Below are positions 45,721 through 58,969 of a stretch of 64,000 nt of DNA, piece after piece (position 1 is the first letter of the stretch; every line of letters begins with the position of its first letter). Both the position numbers and the translations under genes were made by a program. Source of the stretch: Reticulascus tulasneorum (taxonomy: Eukaryota; Ascomycota; Sordariomycetes; Glomerellales; Reticulascaceae); the NCBI GenBank assembly GCA_001557505.1, contig LSAX01000002.1:3038001-3102000 (forward strand), written 5' to 3'. The notes below the pieces were generated by a model that was not told where the DNA came from, searched no databases, and saw only the letters and a program-made list of their open reading frames with translations.

Positions 45721-47302
45721 TTACCACGGAAGCGTGGCGTTAACTATCCGGTTCCCAGTTGGCAAGCGGAGCTCCCGCCTGTGCCATCCCCGTACGAAGC
45801 CTCTTGCTTCCGAGACATCGGTGAAAGAGAGGATGAAGCGGGAAGAGCGGTCCGGCTGCCCCCCTGGCCGGCCCCGACTCTTCACATCTGTCGAGTCCCC
45901 AGCATCCGTAGGCTCTTCCTTTGCGCGTGGCGGCCTGTTTGCTGATTTCTCCGCGAAGTACGGCTCAATATGGCTCACCGCCCACTTCAGGTTCCGCTCC
46001 ACCCCGTCCTGCCGCACAACATCCCACACGGATCCCACATGCAGCGCGTCTCCTTCCAGCGACAGCAATACGCGCTGTGCGGCGTGACCCGCGCCATCCA
46101 CGATATCATGGATGCTAAACATCCTCTCCAGCATGTCCCTCTGGTGCCGCGGCAGAGCGTGCATATCTAGGTTCAAAGGGCCCATGAAGGCCGGGGACAA
46201 GGTGAAAAGAGGCTCCGAAGCTGCCTCGTTCTCCCTCGTCGTCGAAAACACCTCATCCCACGACACCTTCCCGGCCCTCCCCTGCCGGCCGAGCCATTGC
46301 GCCTCCATCTTGTACGCTTTGGCTGCCTCTCGAGAGTCGAAGAAGATGAAGTAGTGGCCGAGCGGCGTCAGCGTCTGGCGGTGGTAGGCTTGGATGACTG
46401 CGGCTCGTTAGTCACTATTCGTACAGAGCGGGAGGACGCAGGGGTAGACTACTTTTTCTGATTGAGCCGTTCCAGCCAGCCAGGTGCGCGCTCTTGGGGG
46501 CAACGCGGTGGAAATCGCTCTCGAGCAGCGACCTGCTGGCGTTGGATAGCATAAGTATGGTGGCATCTTTGGACTGCTTGAGACTCGTCCAGCCCACTAC
46601 GGTTTCCTGTAACTGGGACCATGGGCCAGAACTATCTTCCGGCGCAATAGATTGCTTAATTGTGTCGGTTGACGATTGCTCGCTTTGAGGGGAAGAGGTT
46701 TGTTCTGGGAATAACTCTTTGAAGATAGACGGCCTCTTTCCCCAAGCCTCGTTCGCATCCTTGGGTTTCCGGTTTCTAACTGGGGATTTGAATAATTGAG
46801 TGGAAATGGACGGTTTCTCTTTCGAGGTTTCGTTCACTGGCTCTTCCGCCTGCGTGCGTTGTTGGAGCTCCCCAACCAGAGGTGGGAGTCCCAGAGGCTC
46901 TTTCTTCTGGACAAAGGATCCGCCCCATGGCTTGAAGGTCTGTTCCACCCGAATCTTCGGCCCTGTAGTGAAGGAATCTTGAGGAGAAGCCTCATTGCCG
47001 TTGAGTGTGCCGGGCCTAGCATCTGAGAATATTCCTTCGAAAATGGACGAAAGGTTCTCCCCGCCAGCAACCTGACCAGCTCTCTGCCTCTCTCGTTGTG
47101 CTTGGCGCTCAGCCTTTCCGAGTCGCATGCGCTTCGGTTTGTCGAGTTGCCGGGCCGCAGATGAGAAGGACCGTAGGAGAGGCTGTCGTGGACGAAGTGC
47201 CCGAACGGATTGCGCGAGGAGCAGTAATGTAGGTATCATGCCGACGACTCTCCCCATAGCATAACCCGGTCGGCCGGGGCCTCGTTGATCAGCCCATTGC
47301 AT
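45721..47302 (-). CDS. Probable mitochondrial protein of unknown function
   Basis: Two exons in transcript order: 47302-46453 and 46397-45721, giving 508 residues. I do not recognise a named family. Seen: an N-terminus with IPTLLLLAQSVRALRPRQP, then LLRSFSSAARQ, an Arg/Ser-rich, acid-free presequence with a plausible cleavage site near RSFSSAARQ; a basic region after it (KRMRLGKAERQAQRERQR); a disordered middle; and an ordered C-terminal half beginning IIQAYHRQTLTPLGHYFIFF, with DSREAAKAYKMEAQWLGR like an RNA-binding or acyl-chain-binding alpha/beta unit. Met16 (47257) or Met22 (47239) may be the true start, since the presequence would then be N-terminal. The intron (55 nt) is phase 1 with donor gtagtc. 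Divergent from the Afg2-like gene. Confidence 0.75.
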
Positions 47303-48088
47303 ATGTTCTGAGACATGTGCCTTCCCAAGGGCTTTGGGGAAGCTTTCTGCAGGAGGTTACTGGGAGGTTGAGCTAGCTTGCAAGGTTGGAGAAGTCGGGG
47401 AGTTGGGGTTTTGGGCGAAGCGGATTAATTGACATGGTCCGTGCATTCTGTGAGCTTTCCAGAAATGGGAGCACAACTACCTACAAGCACCTAGACCCGA
47501 GATGTCAATTCACCATATGGATTTGTATATTACTCTTGAGAAAAAGGACTTGCCTCTGTTCAATCAGACCATTTTACAGATCCAAAAGGACCTCTAAGTG
47601 ACTCATATCAACTTGATATTCAAACAGTGGAGGGCAAGGATTTTAGCCCTTCCCACCTTCTGTACCCATCGCATCCCATGACATCGCAGGAAAGTGTGCT
47701 TTATGAGCTTGACAGGTTAAAACTTTTCTTGTAACCCACCCGTAGCTACACATTTAGGTAGCAAACTAAACTGCCTGCCTCGCCTCACCTTATTAGCTTT
47801 GCATGTAAATCTAAGAAGGGGAAGAGCAGCTCTGGGCTTACTTCAGAGGCCGATATAAATGCAGAGAAATGAGAACCAATATCTACATTTTTACATTTCC
47901 TCCTGTGAAGATCCCTCGTCGCAGCGACTTGTTTGTCTCTCGGCCTCACCACCACGTTTAACGGTGCAGAAATACTAGGTTTGCTTATGCCCTATCGATG
48001 CAGAGAGCAGGCATCAAGTGACTAACGATACATACATAGTTATTCTTATGAGGTTCGCAAATACCTGTCAGCATACTCATCACTTCCA
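47303..48088. other. Divergent intergenic region
   Basis: 786 bp between two start codons on opposite strands; AT-richer than its neighbours. Presumed promoters, no gene seen. Confidence 0.5.
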
Positions 48089-50472
48089 ATGGACAAGCTC
48101 TACAAGGTTCGGCCCCTGTCAAAATGGGACCACAGCCTCGAGAAGGCGACATTGAAGGGAGCTTCGCGTATTTACATCAGCAAAGAGGGCCTCGCGGCAC
48201 TGGTGGGAAGTCAAGCCACCGACAATGGCAGACGCTGTATTGTGGAAAAGCTCGGGACTGATTCCGCTCAGCCAACTCGCCGGGAGGCAATGATCTGGGC
48301 TCAGCCCGGCAGAGATCTCAGCCCGCACATTGTGATGATGAGTACAGCGTACCGAGAGGCGAGTGGGTTCAAGCTTGAAGACAAGGTCCGCATCAGCCTC
48401 GATGAAACGACGGCAGTGCCTGATGCTGAGTTGGTGGAGCTGGAACATGTTCGTACTTCGTCGGAAGAGGAAAGCCTTTCGCCGGCAGATGTGCAAGGCT
48501 GGGAGTGGATTGCCAAAGGGCTATTGGGTTAGTCAAGCTATGCTGGCTCTCTTTCTTCTCTCTTTCTCATCCACTGACCATGACTACAGAGCGAGCCGAG
48601 CATATCTTCCCCGGTATGCTCTTACCAGACATAACAGTGGTGGGCAAAGAGAAAAAGGCCTTCAAAGTCACTTCCGTCAACTCTCGGCCGGACAATGTCG
48701 CCCGTTTCAGCGACTCTACCTTAGTCCAGATACGGCAACCTCGGGAGAACGCCGATGTAGCTATAGAGGCAGGAGAGCTCAAGGCACCGAAGATCCCTGG
48801 ACTAAAGGCCGAGGAGAGCCAGCTCAACGACTTCTTCCAGGGCTTTGCTGGGAAGTTCGTTGCCAAACGCGAGCGTGTGTCCTGCGGAATTGTCATTCAC
48901 GGAGGCCGTGGAACCGGGAAAACATTCATACTAAACCGTATCGCAGAATCAGGCTGGGGCAAGGTATACAGAATCGGATCACAGGACAAGTCCTCCGCTG
49001 TGGAAGAAGTTTTCAAACTGGCTCGAGCTCACCAGCCGAGCATCATTCTCCTTGACAGGCTGCAGAATCTGATTAGCAAAGACCGCCCGAACCACATCGC
49101 TATCACGGAACGGCTCATCACGGAAATGGACAAGCTGTCAGATGAGGCACAAGCAAACGACATGTTGCCGAAAATCGTCGTCGTGGCTGCCTGCTTGAAT
49201 TACATGGACGATGTCCCTGCCGAACTGCAGACGGAAACGAGATTTGAAAAGCACATCGCCTTGCCAGTCCCAAACGCGGCGGGCCGGTTCGAGATTCTCA
49301 AACACTTTCAGCCTCCCATCGAGCCAGAGGCCTTGGAGGATACCATAACTGTACTCTCGCAGAAAACTCATGCATATACGGCCAGAGACCTCGATCGACT
49401 AATTCGCAAGGCCAAGGAGCTCATGAAAAGGCGAATCCTCTCAGAGGGCAAAAGCTTGCAACCAGAAGACTCCCCATACCTCCTAAGCGAGGAGATAGAT
49501 CAAGCGTTGCGAGCTACTCAACCGACAGCCATGCATGCCGTCAACTTGAAGCCCCCTACGGTTCACTGGCAGGATATTGGAGGACAAGAACACCTCAAGA
49601 AGACGTTGAAGAGAATGATTATGCTTACCACGGTAATTCGTCTTCCTCCCAAACCTAGGATGTATAACTAACAAAGATCTATCTAGACTACAAATCCTAG
49701 GATACTCCGGCTCATTTTGGTGAAACCAAAGGGTCTGCTTCTCTATGGCCCTCCTGGTTGCTCCAAAACCTTCTCCGCACAAGCCATGGCCACCGAGTCC
49801 GGATTCAACTTCTTCGCGGTCAAAGGAGCTGAACTCCTCAACATGTACGTTGGTGAGTCAGAACGGGCAATCAGGCAGCTGTTCGAGCGAGCCAGGGCTG
49901 CGAGTCCCAGCATCATATTTTTCGATGAGATCGACTCCATTGGAGGCCAGCGCGGCGGAGCGTCTGGAACCCGGACCCAAGCGTCCACAAATGTGTTGAC
50001 ATCTCTTCTCACCGAGATGGATGGCTTCGAGGGCCTCTCCGGGGTGCTCATCCTTGCGGCAACCAACCAGCCAGGGGCGATAGACCCGGCTCTCATGCGA
50101 CCTGGCCGGTTTGACCAGGCTGTGTATGTCGGCCTTCCGGACCTGGCAGCGAGGGAAGCAATCTTCACCCTCTATCTCCGCAAGATCGCCTCCCTGGACT
50201 CGGGGGATATCGACATTCCCGAGCTGGCACGCCTGTCTGAGGGCTTCTCCGGCGCCGAGATAAAGGAGGTCTGCACCCGGGCTTCAGTTCGTGCTGTTGA
50301 TGCGGAGTTTGAGAGGCAGGAGGCGGGACTCTCGGAATTGTTGGAGAGTGAGGGGGACGAGGGGGGCATTCGTATGGAAGACCTGGTGTCTGCGATGGGG
50401 ATTGTGCCGCGGGGCGTCACCAAGCAGATGCTGGAAGGATACGAAACGTGGTCGAGACAGTTCAAGTCGTGA
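48089..50472 (+). CDS. Afg2/SPATA5-like AAA ATPase with degenerate first ring
   Basis: Three exons: 48089-48527, 48590-49632, 49687-50472, giving 755 residues (yeast Afg2 has 780). Type II AAA protein: N-domain (about 1-200), D1 and D2. Afg2/Drg1 releases Rlp24 from pre-60S ribosomes. D2 is complete: GPPGCSKT (515-522), the Cys-Ser form typical of Afg2/SPATA5, Walker B IIFFDEID (Asp574, Glu575), then AATNQPGAIDPALMRPGRFD with the arginine finger. D1 keeps a Walker A, GGRGTGKT (251-258), but its Walker B reads IILLDRLQNL, with Arg303 in the place of the catalytic Glu, and its second region of homology is eroded (TETRFEKHI). So D1 probably binds ATP but does not hydrolyse it. It could be a diverged Afg2 or a fungal paralogue. 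The splice site before D2 is the least certain join. Confidence 0.85.
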
Positions 50473-51320
50473 GAGCAAGATGGATGGGGACGGCCGAGTT
50501 GCGTCTGTGTATATATGAAGATTGGGCGAAGCAAGAGGAGGGGATAGACAATCAACTTCTCATGTGTACTGGGGACTAAGTCATCAGCGTGGAACGGCCA
50601 ACTCCTGAAGGCTTTATGCTCTGCGCACGCCACGCTTTCTGCCAGAGTGCGATGTCCACAAGGCCATGGTTGCACCTGAATTTGTTACAAAACTTGAGCA
50701 GCGCATGCTGCACATCTATGTTGGTGTAGCCTATTGAGATGCTCTGTGTGAGAAAGCACCCATCAGGCACCAGAGGGATGCCCAGACGTACATACTTGGC
50801 ATAAAGATGAGCAAGTCATTCATTGCAAACATGTTAATCGGCACAATCACGAAAAGACAAGAATTGCGAGGCTTCAATCCAACCAGATTGGTATTCCATG
50901 CAGAAGGACTCGCACCTCCTAGATGACGGACGACTCATGAAATGCCTGCCTGTCTGTCCGTCTGCCTCGGCGAAGCAATTCATTATATATGGTACACGCA
51001 AACCTCCGTTCCTGCTTGCAGAGTTCCGACACATATTTCCTTTCAGTCTCATCCCGGCCTGTTTGCCCGCCCGCTTTGCCTCCTTGCCTGCTGCTGCCTG
51101 GGTCCCCCCGATAGTTCACCCGGTCTTTCATCTGCTTTCCACCACCAACACCCCCTCTCAAAGTCTACATTTATAGTCCTGACAATTCGTTCCGAAGTTC
51201 CTGTTCGTGAAAGTGATGAAAGATGAGAACGCCCCTGCCGCCGAACGACCGACCCATCACGAAGAGATATCAATGAAGTTCGAATCGCATATCCACGAAT
51301 GTTGGTGTGAAGTAGGGGGC
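50473..51320. other. Convergent 3' region, Afg2-like and psy2
   Basis: 848 bp between facing gene ends; short frames only, with no family match. Confidence 0.5.
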
Positions 51321-54225
51321 TCATGATTCCTCATCAGATCGTGATGATCCTCCTGTTTTCACAGATGGAGAAATGCTGATGGCGATCTTTTTCGGCGCCG
51401 CTTGGTTGGATCTATCCGCGAAACTCTTCTTTCGTCTCACCATACCGCCGGAAGTTGCTGATGCGTTCGAGCTCGCGGAACTGCTGTTCCGACGCTTGGT
51501 CTGCTGCATGAGCTTGCCCATCTCATCGTCGTCCTCCTCCTCGCGGCGGCGTTTCTCTGACAGCCTCTCAGGAGGTGCCACAGTGGGCAGGGTGCTTGCG
51601 GTATCCGACGATCCATCACCTCCCAGCTCGGTCTTGGATTTCTTTTCGTCCGACGTGGGTAGAACCTCAGGGTCCACGTTCTCATCAGCCTCCTCGTCCG
51701 AGGGATAATCAACTAGAGGCTTTGAGGATGGCGTTGATCCATTCGTTGCCGGGGCCTTGTCGAGAGCCTTACTCTCCGGGCCGTCCTCATCGTCCGAAGT
51801 GTTCCAGTACTCCTCCTCGGCAGGATCGACAGCAATATGCTCCATTAACCGCGTGTTCGGATTCGTCGGTCTCCTTGCTACATCATCTTCTGCCTCCAAG
51901 AAGTAGTCCATGTTGGCCGTGTATCCCTGAGTCTGGTCGTATCTGAGAATCAGTTCCCGGAAAACACCGACAGAGCTCAACGAAATCAGTCGCTCCCGAT
52001 GATTCTGTACGAGGTGCTTGACCAAATCCTTGATGTTTTCCTTCTTGATGAACTCGAAAAAGTCGAGGCATGCTGAGCTCAAAAGATTATCCCGTGACAT
52101 AGTCTGGACTAGTACTTCCAGGATAGGGCCTAAAACTTGCTTCTCCGTAATATGCTTGATATAAAACTCATCCTGGAGGCTAATCAGGTGTCGGAAGAAC
52201 CGGACCGCAACTATTGTACACCGTTAGCATATAAGACCGGCCCGAGGGTAGTCCTGAGATACTCACCGAGTCGCAGATACTTCTCAGGGCAAGCAAGTAG
52301 TTGAACCACTCGCTGTGCAATGTTATGCTGCAGTACAAAGAACTTGCTGCGGTGAAGGTGCTGGCGAATGAAGAAGCATAGAATCTCAATCAGGTACGTA
52401 AACATCGACGCTTGCTGTACTGGGAAGTTCATGTCCGTGCGACCTTCCAAGTCAACGAGAGGCTTGAAAAGCTTCTCGGCGGAATGCTGGTAGAAATTCG
52501 CCAGAAATAGTTCCTGCTGAGGATCGGCTGTTGGCTGTGGTCGGCCTCTTGGGGGAAACTCTCCATTGCTCTTAGCAAAGGCCTCCTGAGCTTGGACAGG
52601 GGGTCCTTGGTCCAGCAACACTTTTAGGGCATCTGAAATCTGGGACTTGACGCCGAGATCCACCTCCACCAGAAGTAGATCGATGAGAGAATCAGTCAAC
52701 GGGGGTTGGTTGTCGTTGATCTGTCGGTATATCGTCTGGCGGATCATCTGAGGATCATGATCAATCATAGAGACCAGAATATCAGTTGCGCCAACCCTGA
52801 CGCCGACATCACTGTGCCGAAGACCAAAGTTAATGACTTGCAGAAGCCCATGCGTGATGAAGTTGTTGTACAGGGTCTGGCGGGCCGGAGGCTGCAGGTT
52901 CTTGGCAATAGCACAGCACTGCTGGATCATTTGCACCGCATCCTTCTTCTTCCTTTGGTCCAGCACCGATGGTTTGAAGATCGCGAACAGATCATTCAAG
53001 TATTTCGAGTTCCCCTGCAAGTGCTGTACAATATCGACCTGGTTGAAGAAGATCAGGGAGTTCAGGACCGAGAATGTAGGATCGTCGAGGATTCGAGCTA
53101 ATACCACATCCTTGAGGTACTGCAGTCGATAGGTTTGGTGTATCTTCCTCAGAATCTGTTCGTCCTCGATAGGGACCACCTCCTTGTATCGTCCTTCGTT
53201 TTTTAGCCAGCTGCGATGGTTCGCCTTGTGACTCGGGAAATCGGGATCGTATTCTAGAGCGCCGACTACTCCGAGAACGCAGTCGTGCGATACTGCATGC
53301 TCTATAATCGCGGTATCGTTGAGAAGAATAATGCTTTTCATGATGTTGCATAATCGATGCAGATCTTGAAGACTCTCCAGGTCTTCCGCCATTTCGACCA
53401 GAGGGATCAGTTTGCCAATATAATCTTCACCCATGATGCACTTGGCAAGGGCATCTCGGCCATTAGCCGTCGTACTCATCATTCGCATGCTCGTCTCGAT
53501 CTCTTGCAGGTTCCCCAGTTCGGCTGGTGGTAATGTTACTGTACTTGGCATTTCCATCGCAAGATCGTCCGAAAGACTGTCATCTGTGGCGTAAGAGTCA
53601 GTTGATGCTATGATCCTATACCTGGGTCGACACGCACCAGCGCCAGTGAGGCCATTTTGAAAAGACTGCTGGACACTATTTACGAATTTCCTGTCGTGAA
53701 CCATGGTTAGTGGTTGAGTGGTCAAGGAGAAATACCCGGGATCAGGGCGACGAACCAGATCATAGCACAACCCTCAGCCTCCTGGAACGACAGCGCCATA
53801 TCGATCCCATTGCTGGGTTCTGTCCATACGATCAAAGTTTCTGTCCCGTCAAAAGTTAGCCGCTATATCCTTGGTATCAAAGTCGCGCGACATGCCTTGT
53901 TGCTTTTGGAAGCCATCCTCTTTACATATCTTGGTTTCTAGCAGTAGCCGATCGGGGTGGTCTTCGGATTCGACAACGACTCTGGGGTCCCGAGGCTGTC
54001 CTTCCTCGGTCTACGGGAATAGTTAGCAAAAATCGATCGCCACCGACACCGACTGTCGATAAGTAAAGGGGTGGAATGCCCCCATCGATGCAGGCTTCAA
54101 CGTACCTGCATGAAAGCGGCGGTGCAAAAGCCGGTGCCTCTATCAAACCAGTCATTGTTGCGCAGCTCGTAGACCTTGACGCGCTTCTTGTCCGTCGACT
54201 GATGAGGCACGGGTTGTGCCATCAT
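51321..54225 (-). CDS. psy2: PP4 regulatory subunit 3 (Psy2/SMEK)
   Basis: Six exons in transcript order: 54225-54106, 54010-53896, 53840-53756, 53690-53638, 53583-52267, 52210-51321, giving 859 residues (yeast Psy2 has 858). It targets protein phosphatase 4 to substrates in the DNA-damage response and in metabolism. Seen: N-terminal EVH1/PH-like domain (1-125) with KRVKVYELRNNDWFDRGTGF, ETLIVWTEPSNGIDMALSFQ and EGCAMIW; DDSLSDDLA; then the SMK-1 and armadillo-like region (about 150-640) with LGNLQEIETSMR, LHRLCNIMKSIILLND and FFRHLISLQDEFYIKHIT; and an acidic, Ser/Lys-rich tail with KKSFADR. The start MMAQPVPHQSTDKK matches the family; an ATG 40 codons upstream (54345) is in frame but less likely. 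Intron 2 is a GC-AG intron. Confidence 0.94.
53841..53895 (-). other. psy2: GC-AG intron in psy2
   Basis: Donor gcatgt, branch point ggctaac, acceptor gacag, 55 nt. CAA-CAA-G joined to AA-ACT gives KQQETLIVW, the conserved reading. The nearest GT (gtcgcg) gives the wrong phase. Confidence 0.87.
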
Positions 54226-57200
54226 CAACGGCTCGGCGTCCCCCTCGGCGGTAAGACGGGGGTAGGTAAGTATGTCCGGGGCAAGATCTAGATGCTGTTG
54301 GAGAGAGAGCTCGGCGTCGCTCTGACTGAGAATCGTGAGCGCCACTTTTCCTGAATGTCGCGCCAGATGCAGGCGCGACGAGCCTCAAGCGTGCGGTGGA
54401 GCGTGCGGTTGTTTGTGGCGACGACGTTGTGCCCAGTGACGTAGGGGGTAAGAATCAATCACGGAGCCATCAAAAGCGAGGGGGGGCCGGGCTTTGCGCG
54501 ATTGATGCCGTTGGGGGGTAAGGAGCGACGACTAGCCCGGGCAGGGAAGGAGAGCGCGCTCGATAAGCGTTCGAGGTCAGTGGTGGCTCTAATGCGGCGC
54601 AAATCTTTGAGTGTTTGGAGGTGAGGATGCTTCAGGCTGTCCTGGGATGCGGATGATGTGGGCTCTGGCGCGTGATCGGGGCGGTTTCTGATAATCTTTG
54701 CCTGGGGGGGTCGGGCGGCCCAACCACTCAACTGCACGCACCAAAACGCTGAGGCCAGGCTTGCGTCAAGATTTTTGCGGCTGCTCGCTTAATTATCTAT
54801 TTCGGGGTAGGCGCTCAAGCGTCTAATGGGGGAGACGTGACTTTTTTGCCGCCGCGCCACTTGCTTCGCATTTGCTGGATTTGCAGTGTGATCCCAAGAA
54901 TAACCAACACCCCCCCATCACGTCACAGCTATAAGCTTTTTAAAGCGAAATCATGTTCCTAAGTGCCGAACCCGTACTGGCGGGGGATCTCCATGCGCTT
55001 ACGTTAGAGTACATCTTACTTATAGCCTCTTATATGTAGGCTGGGGTTGAGTGACGCTCCGACACAGCACGTGACGGGCACTTGACAGAACTTCTTGACA
55101 TGTTGACCAACGAGATTCTATGTTCATCATTCCTAGCTCTTATGGCTTGGTAGTTAGCCGTGCGTCACAGGGATGTCCCAAGTTGCCCCCGCCTATCCGC
55201 GTATTCTGGATTTGAGGAGCCATGCGCTTTCATTGAGTGGCATTCACTATTGGAGGGACGGTTACGCGGGGGCATAGGAAAATGAAACCATGCTCATCCC
55301 AGTCTTCAAGGAACGTGCTCATCTCGAGTACGTCTTGGAAACATTTACCTTGTATAAATGTGCGATGCCCGATACTTTAGATCTTCTCCAAGTGACCAGA
55401 GACTGCGTTTAGACAGTATACTAGATCTTCCAACTGAAAGTCTCTCGGGACTGATCTCTGGTACATTATCTCGTGGCATGCAACATCAAACGTCATGTCA
55501 TTCATACCTAAGAGATGATCCCAAGCCTTACTTCTGACCTTCAGGTTTGTGTGGTCTCCTAGTGCTGCTGGTCAGGAGATCTGCTCTGTGGCTGGTCTGC
55601 TCGGGCTTGGATCGGCATGGACTGTTTATCATGAAGTTGAGCGCAGTTTTCCTTGTAAAGGAGTGAGGACAGTGGTGGAACGCATCCATCTAGAACCCCG
55701 CTTGACTGGCAAGAATCGCCGGACTTCTCAAGCAGGCTAGCCTCACATGTGCCTTATATGATGATACCCAACTGCAGAGAGTAACAGTTCTTAATGTCTC
55801 ACATCTGTCGACTCAAGTGATATCAACGAGCCGGTTAGTAAAAGTCATTATCGGTACCTGCCTCGCACAACGCACAGCAAGCAACAATGGTGTAGGATCT
55901 AGCAAGATGGTCGGAGACCGCACGAAGACTGAAGGGGCATCCACAGGTGCAAGTTTCACCAACACTCAGAGAACTGACTGCACTGCCTCTCCTGTCGGAT
56001 GTGGAGATAAGTCGATGCACTTGTCCCCCCCACAATTACTTCCTTGGAGAGGTTGTATGAAATCCTACTTGTAAGTTCCCTGGAAGTGGAGCCACACACG
56101 AGGAAGAGGTTAATACCTCCTGCGTGCTCTCCACATAGTTTCGTGCGTGGCAACTCATGATTCTAGTAAAGGGACTTTCGTCATGCCTTCTTGTGGAGCC
56201 GAGCCTCCCGGTTCCAGGTAACTTGCTGTTCGGGTCGGAGGAAGATAACTCATGGTGGCTGGCAGGCCGGGAAGGCTTGCTACTTATCTATCAGGTGAAT
56301 CGGGCGATCCAATGACTGGGTCATGGAGATGTACCAGGACCGCCGCCGGAATAAATGTCCGGATGGCTGCAGCACGCTTGTAGCCCTACCTCTTCTGATA
56401 TTATCCGCGGTTGTCATCGTACATGCTGGACGGTAGCTGCAATTTACACTGCGTCTTCCTATCTTCGCTCGAAAAGCAGCCAATCGCCTGCCACGTAAAT
56501 GGCTGTGGCCAATTACGCCGCCTCTCGGCACTCTACATATGTTGACTTATAAAAAGATGTCGCCGAATGGTCTGGGCGGCTAAGAAGGGATAACGCTCAG
56601 AGCCTCGATCATAACTAATGTCACGCTGGTCTGACATGTTGCACTTCCTATCAAGCTAGGGGCGGAGAACTCGATGCCACCACCTTTCATCGAAAGCTAA
56701 CTTAGCGTTTAGGTGACGACGATTGATGTGATACGGGGCCGGTATTTCGTGGTTGGCTAGGTTGGGGCCTGATCATTGATAAACAGGGGAGGGGGCTTGC
56801 CCGGGCGGGCCGGAGAGGCCAACAAGCACCGCTCCGGCGATAGCTCTACTTGGAGATGTGAGAACGAGGTAGGAAGGGGTTGCTTGAGTGGGCTGTTGTT
56901 AGCCCGATAGGTAGCTGATGACGAGGAACTCGCGAGAAATTGGGACGGTGAGACACGGAGACCCTGAATCCTTAAGGGTTTTATGTACGAAGTACGTACA
57001 ATAGCCCCCGTCTCTTCGTATCTCTCACTTACTCTGTGTCACCTTACGGGACGACCTGTCGTAAGGACGGCAGCACGGGCACCAAGGGCAACATTGCGCG
57101 TAGGATTCCTGCTGAGCGATGTACACAAGTACCATTGCTGTTGGACGTATTATTTGGCGACGCGACCGAATCCGGTATGCTTCCCTTCAAGTATGCTCAT

Positions 57201-58969
57201 TCGGAAAACTCAGTTATAACGTACCCACGATTTCCCCCTCCTGGAAATATGATATGCAATGCAGGGTATCCAAGGTTACATCAGCCTTCAGCGCAACAAA
57301 ACATTGGGCATGGATACGGAGATCATTGTGAATGGCCTAGGCTTCTGGAGAGCAGGCATATCACGGACTGAAAATTGTTTCCGTGCTCTAGCCCCTGCTG
57401 AGGGTCCTCCCCCCCTGGATAGCTCGGCGTTCACCGTTGGCTTGGTGAAGAATCGGAGATCAGTGAGGCTCATCATTTTGTTTGCTGGTTCCGGGAGTTT
57501 AGCGTTGCCCATATGTTTTTAATTAGTCAGTGAGTCCCCCAGCCACGAGGCCAACGGACATGCCACTCCACCGGGACCACAAAAGAGGAGGCATCTTGCA
57601 TCTGACAAACCCCGAGTGGATAGCGAGGCTGGAGAAGCTATAGAAATGAGTTTGATGCCGTCCAGCCGCACTCCCGCATTGACGATGGGACTGCTGTACA
57701 AACCGCGTGTGGTCGGCACTATAACGGTGAGATCACAGGATCCGCAATGCGAACTGGCGGGACTTTCAAGCGGGAACGGTCCAAGTCATTTGGCCTAGGG
57801 CAATTACAGAGATAAGGAGAACAATGAGGTGCGTCAAGACTGTGACGCTGTTCTCTGCCTGCAGGATGCCAGAGCGGAGATTTATTCTTGACTGATAGGG
57901 AGATTGCAACTATTGACTTGGGCTTGAGAGGAACCAAAGCAGCCCAGGATCAATAATTCCACGTCGGGAAGCCAGGGTGCGCGCGGTAGCTCGAACTTTG
58001 CCCTGGTCACAATGGCACAATGGTTGGGAGATGTGATCGTGCTTGTCCGAGCAACTGGGTTTAATGTCAGGGTAGGCTGCAAGCCTTCCCCCTGAGTGGT
58101 ACTTGGTGATAGTCGATGGCAGTTACGAAAAGGGACGTGGGATGATCGCGCGTACCTGGTCGCGAAATGAGCGTCCCTCTATTTTGTAATGAAAGCCACG
58201 CCGTGGCGTCTGCCGGGCAGGGATCATTGGTGTATCCTGAGATGGGCCTCTATTGAATCTGACGGGCTTGGCGGGGCTGGTTGTTGATAGTGACTGCAAG
58301 CGTACATGTGTAGGATTATCAATGTATTACAGAATACGGAGGCTAGAACATCGATGAGAGATCCTCGGCCTGTTCGTTCGTCATGGGCCATGTATGTACA
58401 AAAGTAGTGACGAGGTTCGTTTCCTGCCTCCACATGCATGGGCGTTGGGGGTGCCTCCATTCCGCCCAGGCCGTTCGGACCCAAATCAGCCCTTTTCTTA
58501 TCGAAAGCTACGTACCTAATTATGTACGGTATATGCATATGTGCACACACAACCAATGGCGACCTGCACGCAGCGGACGTACATATATGAAGGATGAGTT
58601 TAAAAATGGGGACCTGGGAATGGAGCTGAGATCCGTCCGCGTAGGGCCCTGATTTCTTCGTAAAGGAATGCCGGCCAAGGAACCGAAGCGACCCAAAACA
58701 AGGCGGTACTGGGTTGAATAGATCGGATTGCATGGCACCATCACGTTTTTGGACCGAGGATCTTTCCCAGAAGCCGCTAGGGACGGTGCTTTTTTTTTCG
58801 TTTCTCCTAGTCTAAGTAAGTTAGTGGAAACTCGTCTGTTTTCTTGTTTGGGGGGATTGAAACATGGGCGAAAACAAAGTGGCGCTCAGGGCTGGGTTTG
58901 GCGCCTGGAGGCCATGCCGATAGCAAGCCGCACCGTCTGAGGTGTTACAGTCTCGCTCGGGGGGCACCT

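Noticed and set aside
49687..49720. Alternative acceptor (after tcctag at 49700) in the Afg2-like gene, giving DTPAHFGETKG
   Set aside because: It puts the downstream Walker A motif out of frame; the acceptor at 49686 keeps it.
55000..58200. Degraded (RIP-mutated) transposon
   Set aside because: No AT bias, no long terminal or inverted repeats and no transposase or reverse-transcriptase residues were seen.
58224..58733. 169-codon minus-strand frame in the gene desert
   Set aside because: No family resemblance, and similar-length frames overlap it on the other strand; expected by chance at this base composition.
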